From: a virus
Length of the DNA: 64,000 nt
IMG/VR virus record: IMGVR_UViG_3300035034_002381
Location: 64,001-128,000 of that record
Reading direction: 5' to 3' (one strand)
Part shown: piece after piece, positions 47,072 through 55,394 of the stretch
Numbering within the stretch: position 1 is the stretch's first letter
Layout of the letters: each line of letters opens with the position of its first letter
Notes under the pieces: model-generated
The model's database searches: none
The model's input: only the letters and a program-made list of their open reading frames with translations
Told to the model about the DNA's origin: nothing
Position numbers and translations under genes: made by a program

Positions 47072-48034
47072 ATGGAAAATCAATTACAAGATTTATTTAA
47101 TCTCTCCGCGGACGATCTAGTCCAAACAAAAAAAACAACAAACACAGATCTTTATAAACCTACTCCTGAAAAAGGAAAGGAAAATGTTTATTCTTCTGTG
47201 ATTCGTTTTATTCCTTGGCACAGTGACGCAAAAAAGTCTATTATGCAAAAATGGACTGCATGGCTAACTGATCCTTTATCTGAAAAGTCACGTTACGTTG
47301 ACTGTCCTTCAAGTGTAGGCAAAGAATCCATATTACGTAATGTATGGAACAAACTTAATTACTCTGATAGTGCTGCTGATCAGCAGTTGGCGAAAGCATT
47401 TTCACGAAGACGTCAGTTTGCATCTTTAATACAAATTATTAAAGATGATAATAATCCTGACTTGGTGGGTAAAATCCTGGTTTATACTTATGGTGTTAAA
47501 ATCCATGACAAAATCCAAGAAAAGCTTAAACCAGAATTTGGTGAGTCTCATAATCCTTTCGATGTCTTTGAAGGTAAAGCATTTCACTTAAAACTTACAA
47601 AAGTTGGTGGTTATAATAACTATGACAGCTGTAAATTTTTAGATAATGGTGCACCGATTATGATCGATGGTCAACCTGCTGTTAAAACAGAAGAAGGAAT
47701 GAAACAAGTTGTCGAATTTCTTAAAACTGAATCTCCAGATCTTGCAAAATATGATTATCAAGAATGGGATGAGCAAACTCACGAGTTTGTAAATAACGTT
47801 GTAAGAAACACTATTCCTGCTGGTCGCAAAATTGCTGGCGTACAGACTGAAAATGTAGGTGCTCCTGCTTCTGCATCAAAGGCTGTTGTTACAGATGATC
47901 CGTTAGGAGACGAGAATGATGCTCCTTTGGAAGATAAGCTACCAAAAATCGAAAATGCAGAATCTGGTGGTTTAGATGATCTAGATGATCTAGAAGATGA
48001 AGATTTCGATGAATCACTTTATGACGACATGTAA
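47072..48034 (+). CDS. 32: Single-stranded DNA-binding protein, gp32-like
   Basis: 320 residues, about the length of T4 gp32. The core has VYSSVIRFIPWHSDAKKSIM, RYVDCPSSVGKESILRNVWN, and LVGKILVYTYGVKIHDKIQE, typical of gp32-type proteins in myophages. The C-terminus is strongly acidic (DDLDDLEDEDFDESLYDDM), the usual protein-interaction tail. Only two cysteines are present, so the zinc site of T4 gp32 appears to be absent. It coats single-stranded DNA in replication and recombination, next to the primase and UvsY/UvsW genes. Confidence 0.85.
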   Translation: MENQLQDLFNLSADDLVQTKKTTNTDLYKPTPEKGKENVYSSVIRFIPWHSDAKKSIMQKWTAWLTDPLSEKSRYVDCPSSVGKESILRNVWNKLNYSDSAADQQLAKAFSRRRQFASLIQIIKDDNNPDLVGKILVYTYGVKIHDKIQEKLKPEFGESHNPFDVFEGKAFHLKLTKVGGYNNYDSCKFLDNGAPIMIDGQPAVKTEEGMKQVVEFLKTESPDLAKYDYQEWDEQTHEFVNNVVRNTIPAGRKIAGVQTENVGAPASASKAVVTDDPLGDENDAPLEDKLPKIENAESGGLDDLDDLEDEDFDESLYDDM

Positions 48035-48036
48035 AA

Positions 48037-49170
48037 ATGTCTGATCCACAAACTAAGAGAACACCAAATTCGGTGTTCTCTTTTTCTCTTGAAGACGAAA
48101 AATCTTACTCTGTAACTGAGTTTGTTGATATTGCACAAACTAAACTTGGTAAAGTATTACGAGAAAGATTTAACGGTCTAACTCCAAAACAGTCAATTAA
48201 AGTAATGACGGACAGGCTTAATTTTGCTTGTCCCTATTGTGGTGATTCCCATGAAAACCCATACAAAAAACGAGGTAATTTATATTTCGAGGGTTTTAAT
48301 TTTCATTGTTTTAATTGTCATGAACATACGTCGTTTGAGTCATTACTTAAAGATTTCGATGAAAAAGTTACACACAACGAACTTTCATTTCTAATTGACC
48401 AGCATGAAAAACATGCAATCGAAAGTTCAGTATCGAAAGTAAATTCTCAGGTATTTTTAGATTCATCAAGTGTGGACATGTGGGCCATAGATAGAAATGA
48501 ACTAATTAAGGTTATGGGTTTTCAAGAAATAAAAGGAAGTTCAATTGAAAAATATCTTCTTAAACGTAACCAAAAAAGATTTCATAAATTTGCCTGGAAT
48601 CCTAATACACAAAAATTGGCCCTTTTTAATCTGAACCCAGATAATACAAAGGTCATAGGAATGCAACTTAGAAATTTTGATAAATCCAAGAAAGGAGAAC
48701 CAAAGTATTTAACGTTTAAATTATCGAAAATCTATGAAGACATTCTAAAATATGAAAGTTTACCTCAAGATTCAAGATTTCAATATGCTGACGAAATCTC
48801 GACAGTCTTTGAATTGTTACATATAGATATTAGTAAAGATATTTATGTATTTGAAGGGCCAATGGATGCTTTTCTTCTAAAAAATGCTGTTGCGTTATGT
48901 ACAGCAGGAAGAGATTTTCCATTTAATCTTCCAGTAAAATGGATTTTTGATGATGATAAAACAGGTCAAAGAGAATCTATTAAAAGAATTAAACAAGGTC
49001 AGCCTGTATTCCTCTGGAAAAAATATATAGAAGAGATACATATTAAAATACATAATAAGTATAAAACTGATTTTAATGATCTTGTGAATATTGCAAAATC
49101 ACAAAATATAAAATTACCTTCGATCAAAAAATACTTTTCGACTGATAAATACGATTTATATTACTTATAA
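48037..49170 (+). CDS. 61: DNA primase, DnaG/gp61-like
   Basis: 377 residues. An N-terminal zinc-binding site is visible: FACPYCGDSHENP and FHCFNCHEH (two Cys-x2-Cys pairs). The TOPRIM domain has DIYVFEGPMDAFLL (Glu and Asp) and WIFDDDKTGQRES (DxD). This is the DnaG-type arrangement found in gp61-like phage primases, which make RNA primers for lagging-strand synthesis with a partner helicase (not in this window). It starts 2 bases after the SSB gene. Confidence 0.88.
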   Translation: MSDPQTKRTPNSVFSFSLEDEKSYSVTEFVDIAQTKLGKVLRERFNGLTPKQSIKVMTDRLNFACPYCGDSHENPYKKRGNLYFEGFNFHCFNCHEHTSFESLLKDFDEKVTHNELSFLIDQHEKHAIESSVSKVNSQVFLDSSSVDMWAIDRNELIKVMGFQEIKGSSIEKYLLKRNQKRFHKFAWNPNTQKLALFNLNPDNTKVIGMQLRNFDKSKKGEPKYLTFKLSKIYEDILKYESLPQDSRFQYADEISTVFELLHIDISKDIYVFEGPMDAFLLKNAVALCTAGRDFPFNLPVKWIFDDDKTGQRESIKRIKQGQPVFLWKKYIEEIHIKIHNKYKTDFNDLVNIAKSQNIKLPSIKKYFSTDKYDLYYL

Positions 49171-49186
49171 AAAAAAATTAAAAGTT

Positions 49187-49318
49187 ATGAATAAATTAGA
49201 AGTTTACGACAGATCCTTTATTAAAAGAATCAAAACATTTACATAATCATTTCATTGGAAAGTATAGCTTAACTGCAAAACCAGATCACATTGAAAGCAC
49301 TATTAAAAGATTAAAATG
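49187..49318 (+). pseudogene. Small frameshifted gene relic
   Basis: An ATG frame reads MNKLEVYDRSFIKRIKTFT and stops. In another frame, from about 49212, the text reads DPLLKESKHLHNHFIGKYSL then TAKPDHIESTIKRLK and stops at 49318. Joined, they look like one small protein broken by an indel near 49207. No family recognised. Confidence 0.3.
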
Positions 49319-49531
49319 ATGACCGATATTGATATACCAAGCGAAATAGATATGGGACTTTCTGAAGAGGATGATAAAATTAAGACTAGTATTGTAATTA
49401 AGTCTAAAGACTATGAAAAGTCTAATGCCAAAAATTTTACACCTGAACCTCCTAAGAAAAAAACTAACGCAATTGTAATCACTCAATCAAATGGAAGAAG
49501 AAAACATAAAAAATCATCCCCTCTTTTTTGA
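49316..49531 (+). CDS. Small basic protein upstream of UvsY-like gene
   Basis: 71 residues with an acidic first third (MMTDIDIPSEIDMGLSEEDD) and a Lys/Pro-rich basic remainder (FTPEPPKKKTNAIVITQSNG, RRKHKKSSPLF). Probably disordered, perhaps binding nucleic acid. It overlaps the next gene by 41 bases in another frame, so only one of the two starts may be used in full. Confidence 0.45.
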   Translation: MMTDIDIPSEIDMGLSEEDDKIKTSIVIKSKDYEKSNAKNFTPEPPKKKTNAIVITQSNGRRKHKKSSPLF

Positions 49532-49991
49532 TAATCCTCCACCTAATGAAGATGATCAAGGAGGAGAAGAAGATTCTTTAAGCATTAGACTTGAAAAAGA
49601 ACGTACAGATCGTATGAAAACTATTCAGGAATTATCTAAAAGAATAAAGGATATTAATTTTATTCATGAACTACAAGTTGATGTTTATTCAGAAAGACAA
49701 AATCTTCTTGAGCGATATCATTATCTATTTACATTATTGGCAAAACAAAATGCTAAGATCAGAGCAAAAAAGAAAAAAAGATTTGAGTATTATGCAAATG
49801 AATATCAATATAATGCGACACCTAAACAAAGAGAAGAAATGATTCGAGTAGATTTAGAATCAGAATATGATGTTCGTGATGAATTGGATAATCAAATGAA
49901 ATATATTAGTGGCTCAATGTCAACTATAGATAATATCATTTTTGGTATAAAACATAGAATAGATGTAGAAGAGTATAGAAGAAGGATGTAA
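49491..49991 (+). CDS. uvsY: UvsY-like recombination mediator (tentative)
   Basis: 166 residues: an acidic, Pro-rich N-terminal tail (residues 1-30), then long helices (VDVYSERQNLLERYHYLFTL, basic KQNAKIRAKKKKRFEYYANE, a mobile loop, then DVRDELDNQMKYISGSMSTI and IIFGIKHRIDVEEYRR). Helix pattern, size and basic motif resemble T4 UvsY, which loads UvsX on gp32-coated DNA. The strongest support is position: it is separated from uvsW only by an inserted homing endonuclease gene, and uvsY and uvsW are neighbours in T4. Sequence identity is not obvious by eye. Confidence 0.55.
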   Translation: MEEENIKNHPLFFDNPPPNEDDQGGEEDSLSIRLEKERTDRMKTIQELSKRIKDINFIHELQVDVYSERQNLLERYHYLFTLLAKQNAKIRAKKKKRFEYYANEYQYNATPKQREEMIRVDLESEYDVRDELDNQMKYISGSMSTIDNIIFGIKHRIDVEEYRRRM

Positions 49992-50809
49992 TGTGGGTTT
50001 ATAAAATTACAAATAAAATTAATGGAAAGATTTATGTGGGTCAATCACACAAGAAAAGATCTATGTATTTAGGTAGTGGTAATCTTATAAAAGCCGCAGT
50101 GAATAAATATGGTAAAGAAAATTTTATTAAAGAGTGGATAGATCAAGCTTTGACACAAGAAGAATTAGACAAAAAGGAAATTTATTGGATAAAGAATTTG
50201 AATGCGCAAGATAAAAATATTGGATATAATATTGCTGACGGTGGATGGAATGCCTTTACGATGAATGATGAAACTAAAAAGAAAATTTCAGAAACATTAA
50301 AGGGTAAGTATGTTGGTGAAAATGCCTTTAGAAAAGGAATAAAACTTAGTGAAGAACACAAGCTTGCAATATCAGAAGCTAATAAAGGAAGAAATAAATT
50401 AGTTTCTGAAGAAACAAGAAGAAAGATGTCTTTATCGAGAATCGGTATTAAATATTCCGATAATACAAGGAGAAAGATGTCCGAAAGCCATAAAGGTAAG
50501 AAACTTTCCATTAGACATAAATTGAAAATATCTGAATCTATAAAAGGAAGACAATTTTCAGCTGTGTCTATAGAAAAAATTCGAAAATCTAATATGGATA
50601 AGCAACAAAAACATTCAATACCAGTAATTTTAGAAAACCAAGATACTGGAGAAATACTAAATTTTAATAACTTATCTTCAGCCGCAAGATATTTTGATAC
50701 TTCTAGACATATAGTTAAAAATAACAAAATTTCAGGTTGGGAAATACAATTGGGTTACCCAATTGTTAAAATAACACAGCTACGTAATGAAAGCACGCGT
50801 GACGGATGA
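49991..50809 (+). CDS. GIY-YIG homing endonuclease with NUMOD3 repeats
   Basis: 272 residues. The N-terminal domain has the signature in the variant VYKITNKINGKIYVGQS (the Y..I and YVG pair), an Arg in the next strand, GKENFIKEWI and a Glu-bearing KKEIYWIKNL helix. Then come three to four NUMOD3-type DNA-binding repeats (KKISETLKGKYVGENAF, RRKMSESHKGKKLS, LKISESIKGRQFS) and a C-terminal helix-turn-helix (SSAARYFDTSRHIVKNNKI). This is the typical build of free-standing phage homing endonucleases. It starts one base into the UvsY-like stop and overlaps the uvsW start by 23 bases. Confidence 0.9.
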   Translation: MWVYKITNKINGKIYVGQSHKKRSMYLGSGNLIKAAVNKYGKENFIKEWIDQALTQEELDKKEIYWIKNLNAQDKNIGYNIADGGWNAFTMNDETKKKISETLKGKYVGENAFRKGIKLSEEHKLAISEANKGRNKLVSEETRRKMSLSRIGIKYSDNTRRKMSESHKGKKLSIRHKLKISESIKGRQFSAVSIEKIRKSNMDKQQKHSIPVILENQDTGEILNFNNLSSAARYFDTSRHIVKNNKISGWEIQLGYPIVKITQLRNESTRDG

Positions 50810-52339
50810 TGGCCGTTTTATACAAATAGTAGAGTGTTCAGAATTGGAACATTCGCAAATGCAACTGTCTTTTCGTAAGAGAATCGGACACTGGAGGTTT
50901 CACCCTCTGGTGAAAAAAAAAAAATATGGGATGGCTATATCAATTTTTATGATAAACATCGAAGAATTCCATTAGGTCTTTGGAATAGACTTCAGTCTGA
51001 ATGTAAAAAATATAAGTTTAAGTTAAATTTTCAAGGATCCGAGTTTATTGTTAACAAAGATTTTGATGCAGAAAGCTTTGAAGAGTGGGTATGGGATTTT
51101 TTTAAAGACACACGATATGGTAAAGGAGGATCTCGAGAACTTCGAGATTATCAAATTAAAGCTTGTAAAGACACTTTGACTTTTTATAAGTCAAGATCAG
51201 AGCTAGCGACATCTGCTGGTAAAACTATTATCATGTTTACGGTTTTTGCGTATCTTTTTGAACAACAAAATATTGAGCACCAACTTATAATCGTTCCTAA
51301 TGTTTCTTTAGTAATTCAAACACAAGAAGCATTTCTAGAGTATGCCGAAAATACTCGTCTTGAGAATGATTTTAAAATCCAAATGTTTGGTGGTGGTCGC
51401 TCGACTAAAGATAAAAATGCCCAAATTTATATTGGTACTTATCAAACATTGAAAAAATTTGATATTGAGTTTTTTGATAAAATTCAATGTATCTGTGTTG
51501 ATGAAGCTCATCATACACATGCAAAAAGTATCAAGGATATTATTATTAAATCTTACGATTCAAAATATCGATATGGATTATCAGGTACACTTGATCAAGG
51601 TGATACAGTAGAAGCGATGACACTTGATGCTTATTTGGGACCTATTATAAACAAGGTATCAGCAAAATATCTGATCAAAAACAATTTCGCTACAAAAATT
51701 CTTGTGAAGGCTATTTTCTTGGATTATTTCAAAGATGAAGCAAAAGAAAAGCTTTACCAATTAAGAGAACGTAGAGGTAAAGACATTGACGGTACTAAAC
51801 TTTTAGATATTGAAAGAAAACTTGTAATTGAAAATCGCACAAGATTCAAATTTGTATGTGAGACTATTGCTAAAACTAATAAAAATTCTTTAGCATTATT
51901 CCTTGATGTTAAACATGGATATGGTAAAAGAATATATGACTATCTTCGTGAAAACACGGATAAAACAGTCTTTTATATTGACGGCGGTACAGCATCTGAT
52001 GCTCGAGAAGAATATAAAACTGAAATGGAATCGGGATCAAATAAAATCCTGATTGCATCATTTGGTACCTTTGCCACTGGTATTTCTATACATAACTTGC
52101 ATCATATATTTTTCTTAGAATCATATAAGTCAGATAGAATAGTTAGACAATCGATAGGAAGAGGAATGCGATTACTTGAAGGTAAAGATAAAGTTTATCT
52201 ATGGGATTTTATTGATGATTTTTCCTGGGGAAGTGATAATCGCTTTAAAAACAATTATCTAATACGTCATGGAAGAGAAAGACTTAAAACATATAAAGCA
52301 CAAGGATTTCCCTTTAAAAAATATAAAGTAAAATTGTAA
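50787..52339 (+). CDS. uvsW: UvsW-like SF2 DNA/RNA helicase, frameshifted at an A12 run
   Basis: The gene reads in two frames. The first (50787 on) gives MKARVTDDGRFIQIVECSEL and GHWRFHPLVKKK. After the A12 run (50913-50924) the sequence continues in the -1 frame as IWDGYINFYDKHRRIPLGLW, LRDYQIKACKDTLTFYKS and so on to 52339. Together they align with T4 UvsW from its N-terminal domain (which has NWDGRIRLLD then LLPFGL) onward. Helicase motifs: TSAGKT, VDEAHHTH, GLSGTLDQ, QSIGRGMRL. UvsW unwinds branched DNA and R-loops and shifts T4 to recombination-dependent replication. One extra A restores the frame, which could reflect slippage, mutation or a sequence error. Confidence 0.85.
50913..50924 (+). 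other. A12 homopolymer at the uvsW frame change
   Basis: Twelve consecutive A residues preceded by GGTG and followed by TATGGG. The 0 frame upstream and the -1 frame downstream are both clearly UvsW coding, so the frame change must lie at or next to this run. Confidence 0.9.
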
Positions 52340-52349
52340 TATATACATT

Positions 52350-52598
52350 ATGGAATATGTTAAACTATACGAAGATTTTAATCCTTCAGTAAGTAGACAA
52401 AGAAATAATGAACGCAAAAAGAAATTAGTCGAAAGATATAAAAGGCGTGATGAACAAATCAAAAACACCAAAGATAAAGGAGACGAATCTAAAGCTAACT
52501 TGTATACTAAACGAAAGGAAGTTGATAGATTAGAAATCCAGAAAATTGATGTTAAAAACGAAATTATCAATATCAAGGAAAAAAGAAGAAAGAAATGA
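52350..52598 (+). CDS. Small charged coiled-coil protein with tag-like start
   Basis: 82 residues. MEYVKLYEDFNPS at the N-terminus resembles the tag (K-L-Y-E-D-F-N) but lacks the terminal E, so it may be a weak or decayed tag. The rest is a highly charged Lys/Glu/Arg helix (RKKLVERYKRRDEQIKNTKD) with no family assigned. It overlaps the next tagged gene by ATGA. A GATATATA-like aatatata lies 5 bases upstream of the start. Confidence 0.5.
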   Translation: MEYVKLYEDFNPSVSRQRNNERKKKLVERYKRRDEQIKNTKDKGDESKANLYTKRKEVDRLEIQKIDVKNEIINIKEKRRKK

Positions 52599-52843
52599 AA
52601 AAATTTGAAGAATTTGTAAACGAAAAAATAGTATTTGGTATTTATGACAAATTTAAAAATACATCGGTAGGTGCAAAAGAATTTGCTTCTGCAATCAGCT
52701 CAGATGATGATGCAGTAGAGGCGTCAATAGATTTTTTAGATGCTATGGAAATTTGGTTTAAAAAAACCCAAAAAGGAAATTGGGAAGATGTTCAACAAGA
52801 ACTAGCAGACAATATTCCTAATGATATAGAATCGTATAGATAA
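52595..52843 (+). CDS. Predicted internal head protein with capsid-targeting tag
   Basis: 82 residues beginning MKKFEEFVNE|K. The first 30 bases of the gene are identical to the first 30 of the gene at 52858. The body is an acidic helical protein (FASAISSDDDAVEASIDFLD, WEDVQQELADNIPNDIESYR). No family recognised. It is part of a cluster of very small tagged genes. Confidence 0.6.
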   Translation: MKKFEEFVNEKIVFGIYDKFKNTSVGAKEFASAISSDDDAVEASIDFLDAMEIWFKKTQKGNWEDVQQELADNIPNDIESYR

Positions 52844-52887
52844 AAATAAATAAGAATATGAAAAAATTTGAAGAATTTGTAAACGAA
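52595..52887 (+). repeat. Exact 30-base direct repeat of the tag coding sequence
   Basis: Bases 52595-52624 and 52858-52887 are identical, both encoding MKKFEEFVNE. The protein sequences after the repeat are unrelated. Only the tag is duplicated, which points to movement of the tag as a unit by short homologous recombination. Confidence 0.9.
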
Positions 52888-53033
52888 GGATCAACTTTCG
52901 ATAGTATCGCTGATCATTTGAGAAACAAAAAAATATCAGATGCTGTTTATAAAAAGGAACAATGTCATTATTATTAGACGATAATAGCACTCTAGAATTT
53001 ACATTTAATGACAATACTAAAATAAAAAGATAA
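52858..53033 (+). pseudogene. Tagged small gene with a frameshift
   Basis: From the ATG at 52858 the frame gives MKKFEEFVNE|GSTFDSIADH and LRNKKISDAVYKKEQ, ending at 52977. The text continues sensibly in the -1 frame from near 52950 (MSLLLDDNSTLEFTFNDNTK) to TAA at 53033. Adding one A in the aaaaagg run near 52951 joins them into a 58-residue protein with VYKKGTMSLLLDD. Either the gene is broken or the second part is translated separately from 52962. Confidence 0.55.
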
Positions 53034-53035
53034 TT

Positions 53036-53266
53036 ATGAAATCATTTACAAAATTTGTAGAAACAACAAGATCACTTAACGAAAAGGAAGATCTAGAAAA
53101 GGAGTATAAAGAAGTCTTTGATGCTCTATTAGATAAATACGAAGTATCTTCACCCGCAGAACTTAGCGACGAAAAGAAAGCTGAATTTTTTGATGAAATT
53201 AAAAAACATTATACTGCAGGTAAAGGCGCAACCGATAAAGGCGAAGATCTTGTAGGAAAGGAGTAA
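53036..53266 (+). CDS. Predicted internal head protein, small, tagged
   Basis: 76 residues. MKSFTKFVE|T starts the protein, with SLNE|K as a second site. A helical core (EYKEVFDALLDKYEVSSPAE LSDEKKAEFFDEIKKHY, shown in two parts) is of a kind seen in many small T4-like phage proteins that end with ELS-x-E-x-K. It ends at TAATG, overlapping the nucleotidyltransferase gene. Confidence 0.6.
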   Translation: MKSFTKFVETTRSLNEKEDLEKEYKEVFDALLDKYEVSSPAELSDEKKAEFFDEIKKHYTAGKGATDKGEDLVGKE

Positions 53267-54540
53267 TGCAATACGTCCACGGATATACACAATTTCTTAA
53301 TGAACAATTGATAATGGAAGGTGGCGCTTTTGGTCACCTTCATCATCCATTTGAAGATCATAGTTTAACATTTAATGATTTATCAGAAATGATAGAATTA
53401 ACTGTAACTGGAGCGTTTAATCAAAACAATTTTGTTCAAGAAAAAACTGATGGTCAAAATCTCATGTTTACATGGAAAAATGGCGAAATACGTGGTGCCC
53501 GAAGCAAGAAACATTTAAGAAATCAAGGTGAAAACTCATTATCCAAACAAGAAATAAGTCAAATGTATTCTGGTCGTGGTGAAATTTTTACAGCATTTAC
53601 AGAAGCTATTAATGATTTAGAATCAGCAATTAAAAGTCTTTCTTCTAAACAAAAAGATAGAATTTTTTCTGAAGGAAGTAAATTCATGAGTGTAGAAATT
53701 ATTACACCTATGACACAAAACACGGTACCATACGGTTTATCAATGTTAGTCTTCCATGGTACTAATGAATATGATATCGAGGGCAATGTTTTAAATCAAT
53801 ATAAAACTGAGGCTAAAATTCTTGCAGGAATGATTAAGCAAATAAACCAAGACGTACAAAATACGTTCTTTATCCGTGGTCCGCAAAATATTAATTTAGA
53901 AGCTTTACCCAATACTGCTAAAAAGAAAAATTACTATCAAGGTAAGCTACGTAAATTAGTAAATAAATACAATTTGTCTATGTCAGATTCTATACCAGAT
54001 TATTTGTATAAAGTATGGCGAGATAAAACTATTGACATTTTATCTAATAAAAATTATACAGAAGAAATAATCGATGGATTAGCTATGCGCTGGGGTAAAA
54101 AACAAAAATCATATTCAATACCTAATATCAAAAAAGATCTTGGTTCAGAATTTTCTGATTGGGTCAAAAACTTTGAAAAGCGTGGCGGAGAGTATGATAA
54201 ACTCTGGAAAGAATATATTGCACCTGTCGAAGGTTTATTTTTAGAACTTGGTGCAGATATTTTAACCAATATTGAAAGTTTCTTAACAGCAGATCAAAGA
54301 AATGCGACTGAAGAAATGCGTCAAGAAATTGAAAGTACAATAGAAAAGATTAGAAATTCTGATGATGTTACAGCTATTGAAAAGTTGGAACATCAATTAC
54401 AAAGAATTGATACAGCAGGTGGACTAAAAAGATTAGTGCCTTCTGAAGGTATTACATTTTTATATAAAGGAAAACTCTATAAATACACAGGACTATTTGC
54501 TGCTATTAATCAAATAGGTTCACTCATAAGATATAACTAA
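53266..54540 (+). CDS. Covalent nucleotidyltransferase (ligase-fold) with tag-like N-terminus
   Basis: 424 residues. N-terminus MQYVHGYTQFLNE|Q is tag-like, then MEGGAFGHLHHPFED. The nucleotidyltransferase motif I is QEKTDGQN (K60-T-D-G63). Motif III is probably SVEIITP (near residue 145), and motifs IV-V are EGITFLYKGKLYKYTG (about 394-409). This is the DNA/RNA ligase and capping-enzyme superfamily pattern, in a lineage I associate with large myophages. Such enzymes form a lysyl-AMP (or -GMP) adduct and seal nucleic acids or cap ends. The gene starts a run of four nucleotidyltransferase-type genes, suggesting RNA repair or nucleotide modification. Confidence 0.65.
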   Translation: MQYVHGYTQFLNEQLIMEGGAFGHLHHPFEDHSLTFNDLSEMIELTVTGAFNQNNFVQEKTDGQNLMFTWKNGEIRGARSKKHLRNQGENSLSKQEISQMYSGRGEIFTAFTEAINDLESAIKSLSSKQKDRIFSEGSKFMSVEIITPMTQNTVPYGLSMLVFHGTNEYDIEGNVLNQYKTEAKILAGMIKQINQDVQNTFFIRGPQNINLEALPNTAKKKNYYQGKLRKLVNKYNLSMSDSIPDYLYKVWRDKTIDILSNKNYTEEIIDGLAMRWGKKQKSYSIPNIKKDLGSEFSDWVKNFEKRGGEYDKLWKEYIAPVEGLFLELGADILTNIESFLTADQRNATEEMRQEIESTIEKIRNSDDVTAIEKLEHQLQRIDTAGGLKRLVPSEGITFLYKGKLYKYTGLFAAINQIGSLIRYN

Positions 54541-55394
54541 TGACAACTGTTGAAAATACGAAAGTTTTAAAAGAATTTACGCAACCTATTCTTAACTCAG
54601 ATGTTCCAGAAGTCTTGGGATTTTTGAATAAATATATTTTGCCTGAAATAGGACTATACGGATTAGATGAAGATGCAACAATAATTGGTTCTGCTGGAAA
54701 AAAGTTATTAAATCAAACCAGCGGTGATATAGATATTGCAATCTTACGAGGTTCCGTTGCTAAACATTTTGATAGGGATGATGTATTAATGGCTATACAT
54801 GAAAAACTTTCATCAATGGGATATAGAACAAATATTCAGAAAGGATTTAGTCAAGTTAACTTTGCTCTTCCAGCACCAAATGGGTTTGTTCAAGTTGATT
54901 TAATGATCACTGATAATTTGGATTGGGCAAAATTTGTTTTTCATTCTCCAGATTATACTAAATCTGAATCAAATTATAGGGGTGTCTACCGAGGAATGTT
55001 ATTAAATGCTGTTGCATCTGAAATTGTTAAAAAAACAGTCAAAAAATTAGATGGGGAAATTGAGGAATATGAACAATATGTAATACGTTCTACCTTTGGT
55101 TTATTTAAAGTACGTAAAACTCTTTTAGGAAAAAATGGTAAGCTAATCAAGACACCTAAACTTTTAGATAAATATGAGCAACGCATCTCCAATAATCCTA
55201 TTGATGCTGTAAAATTACTTTTTGGTAAAGACGTTAGAATCGATGATATAAGTACATTTGAAAAAATGTTGAATGTAATCAAGAGTCAAAAATTCTTATA
55301 TCCTGGAAAGGTTGGAATTATCAAAAATAAATTTATGTGGTATCTTGGAAAAACCAATTTAAATATACCATCAGAAATAACTAATATACCATGA
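54540..55394 (+). CDS. Pol-beta-type nucleotidyltransferase
   Basis: 284 residues. ATIIGSAGKKLLNQTSGDID (residues 46-65) has the GS motif and the D-x-D pair (D63, D65) of the DNA polymerase beta superfamily (CCA-adding, poly(A), minimal nucleotidyltransferases), with a third acidic residue expected in VQVDLMITDN. It transfers a nucleotide to RNA, protein or a small molecule. Start overlaps the upstream stop by TAATG and its end overlaps the next tagged gene by ATGA, so the block is tightly coupled. CCA-adding activity is possible, but the helical RNA-binding domain is not obvious. Confidence 0.7.
   Translation: MTTVENTKVLKEFTQPILNSDVPEVLGFLNKYILPEIGLYGLDEDATIIGSAGKKLLNQTSGDIDIAILRGSVAKHFDRDDVLMAIHEKLSSMGYRTNIQKGFSQVNFALPAPNGFVQVDLMITDNLDWAKFVFHSPDYTKSESNYRGVYRGMLLNAVASEIVKKTVKKLDGEIEEYEQYVIRSTFGLFKVRKTLLGKNGKLIKTPKLLDKYEQRISNNPIDAVKLLFGKDVRIDDISTFEKMLNVIKSQKFLYPGKVGIIKNKFMWYLGKTNLNIPSEITNIP

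Noticed and set aside
50182-50727. Long open frame on the minus strand (181 codons)
   Set aside because: It lies fully inside the GIY-YIG gene, has many Leu/Ser/Phe typical of antisense AT-rich DNA, and matches no family.
50787-51175. Two separate genes instead of one uvsW
   Set aside because: The text between the two open frames is coding in the downstream frame and continues the UvsW alignment without a gap, so there is only one gene with a frame change.
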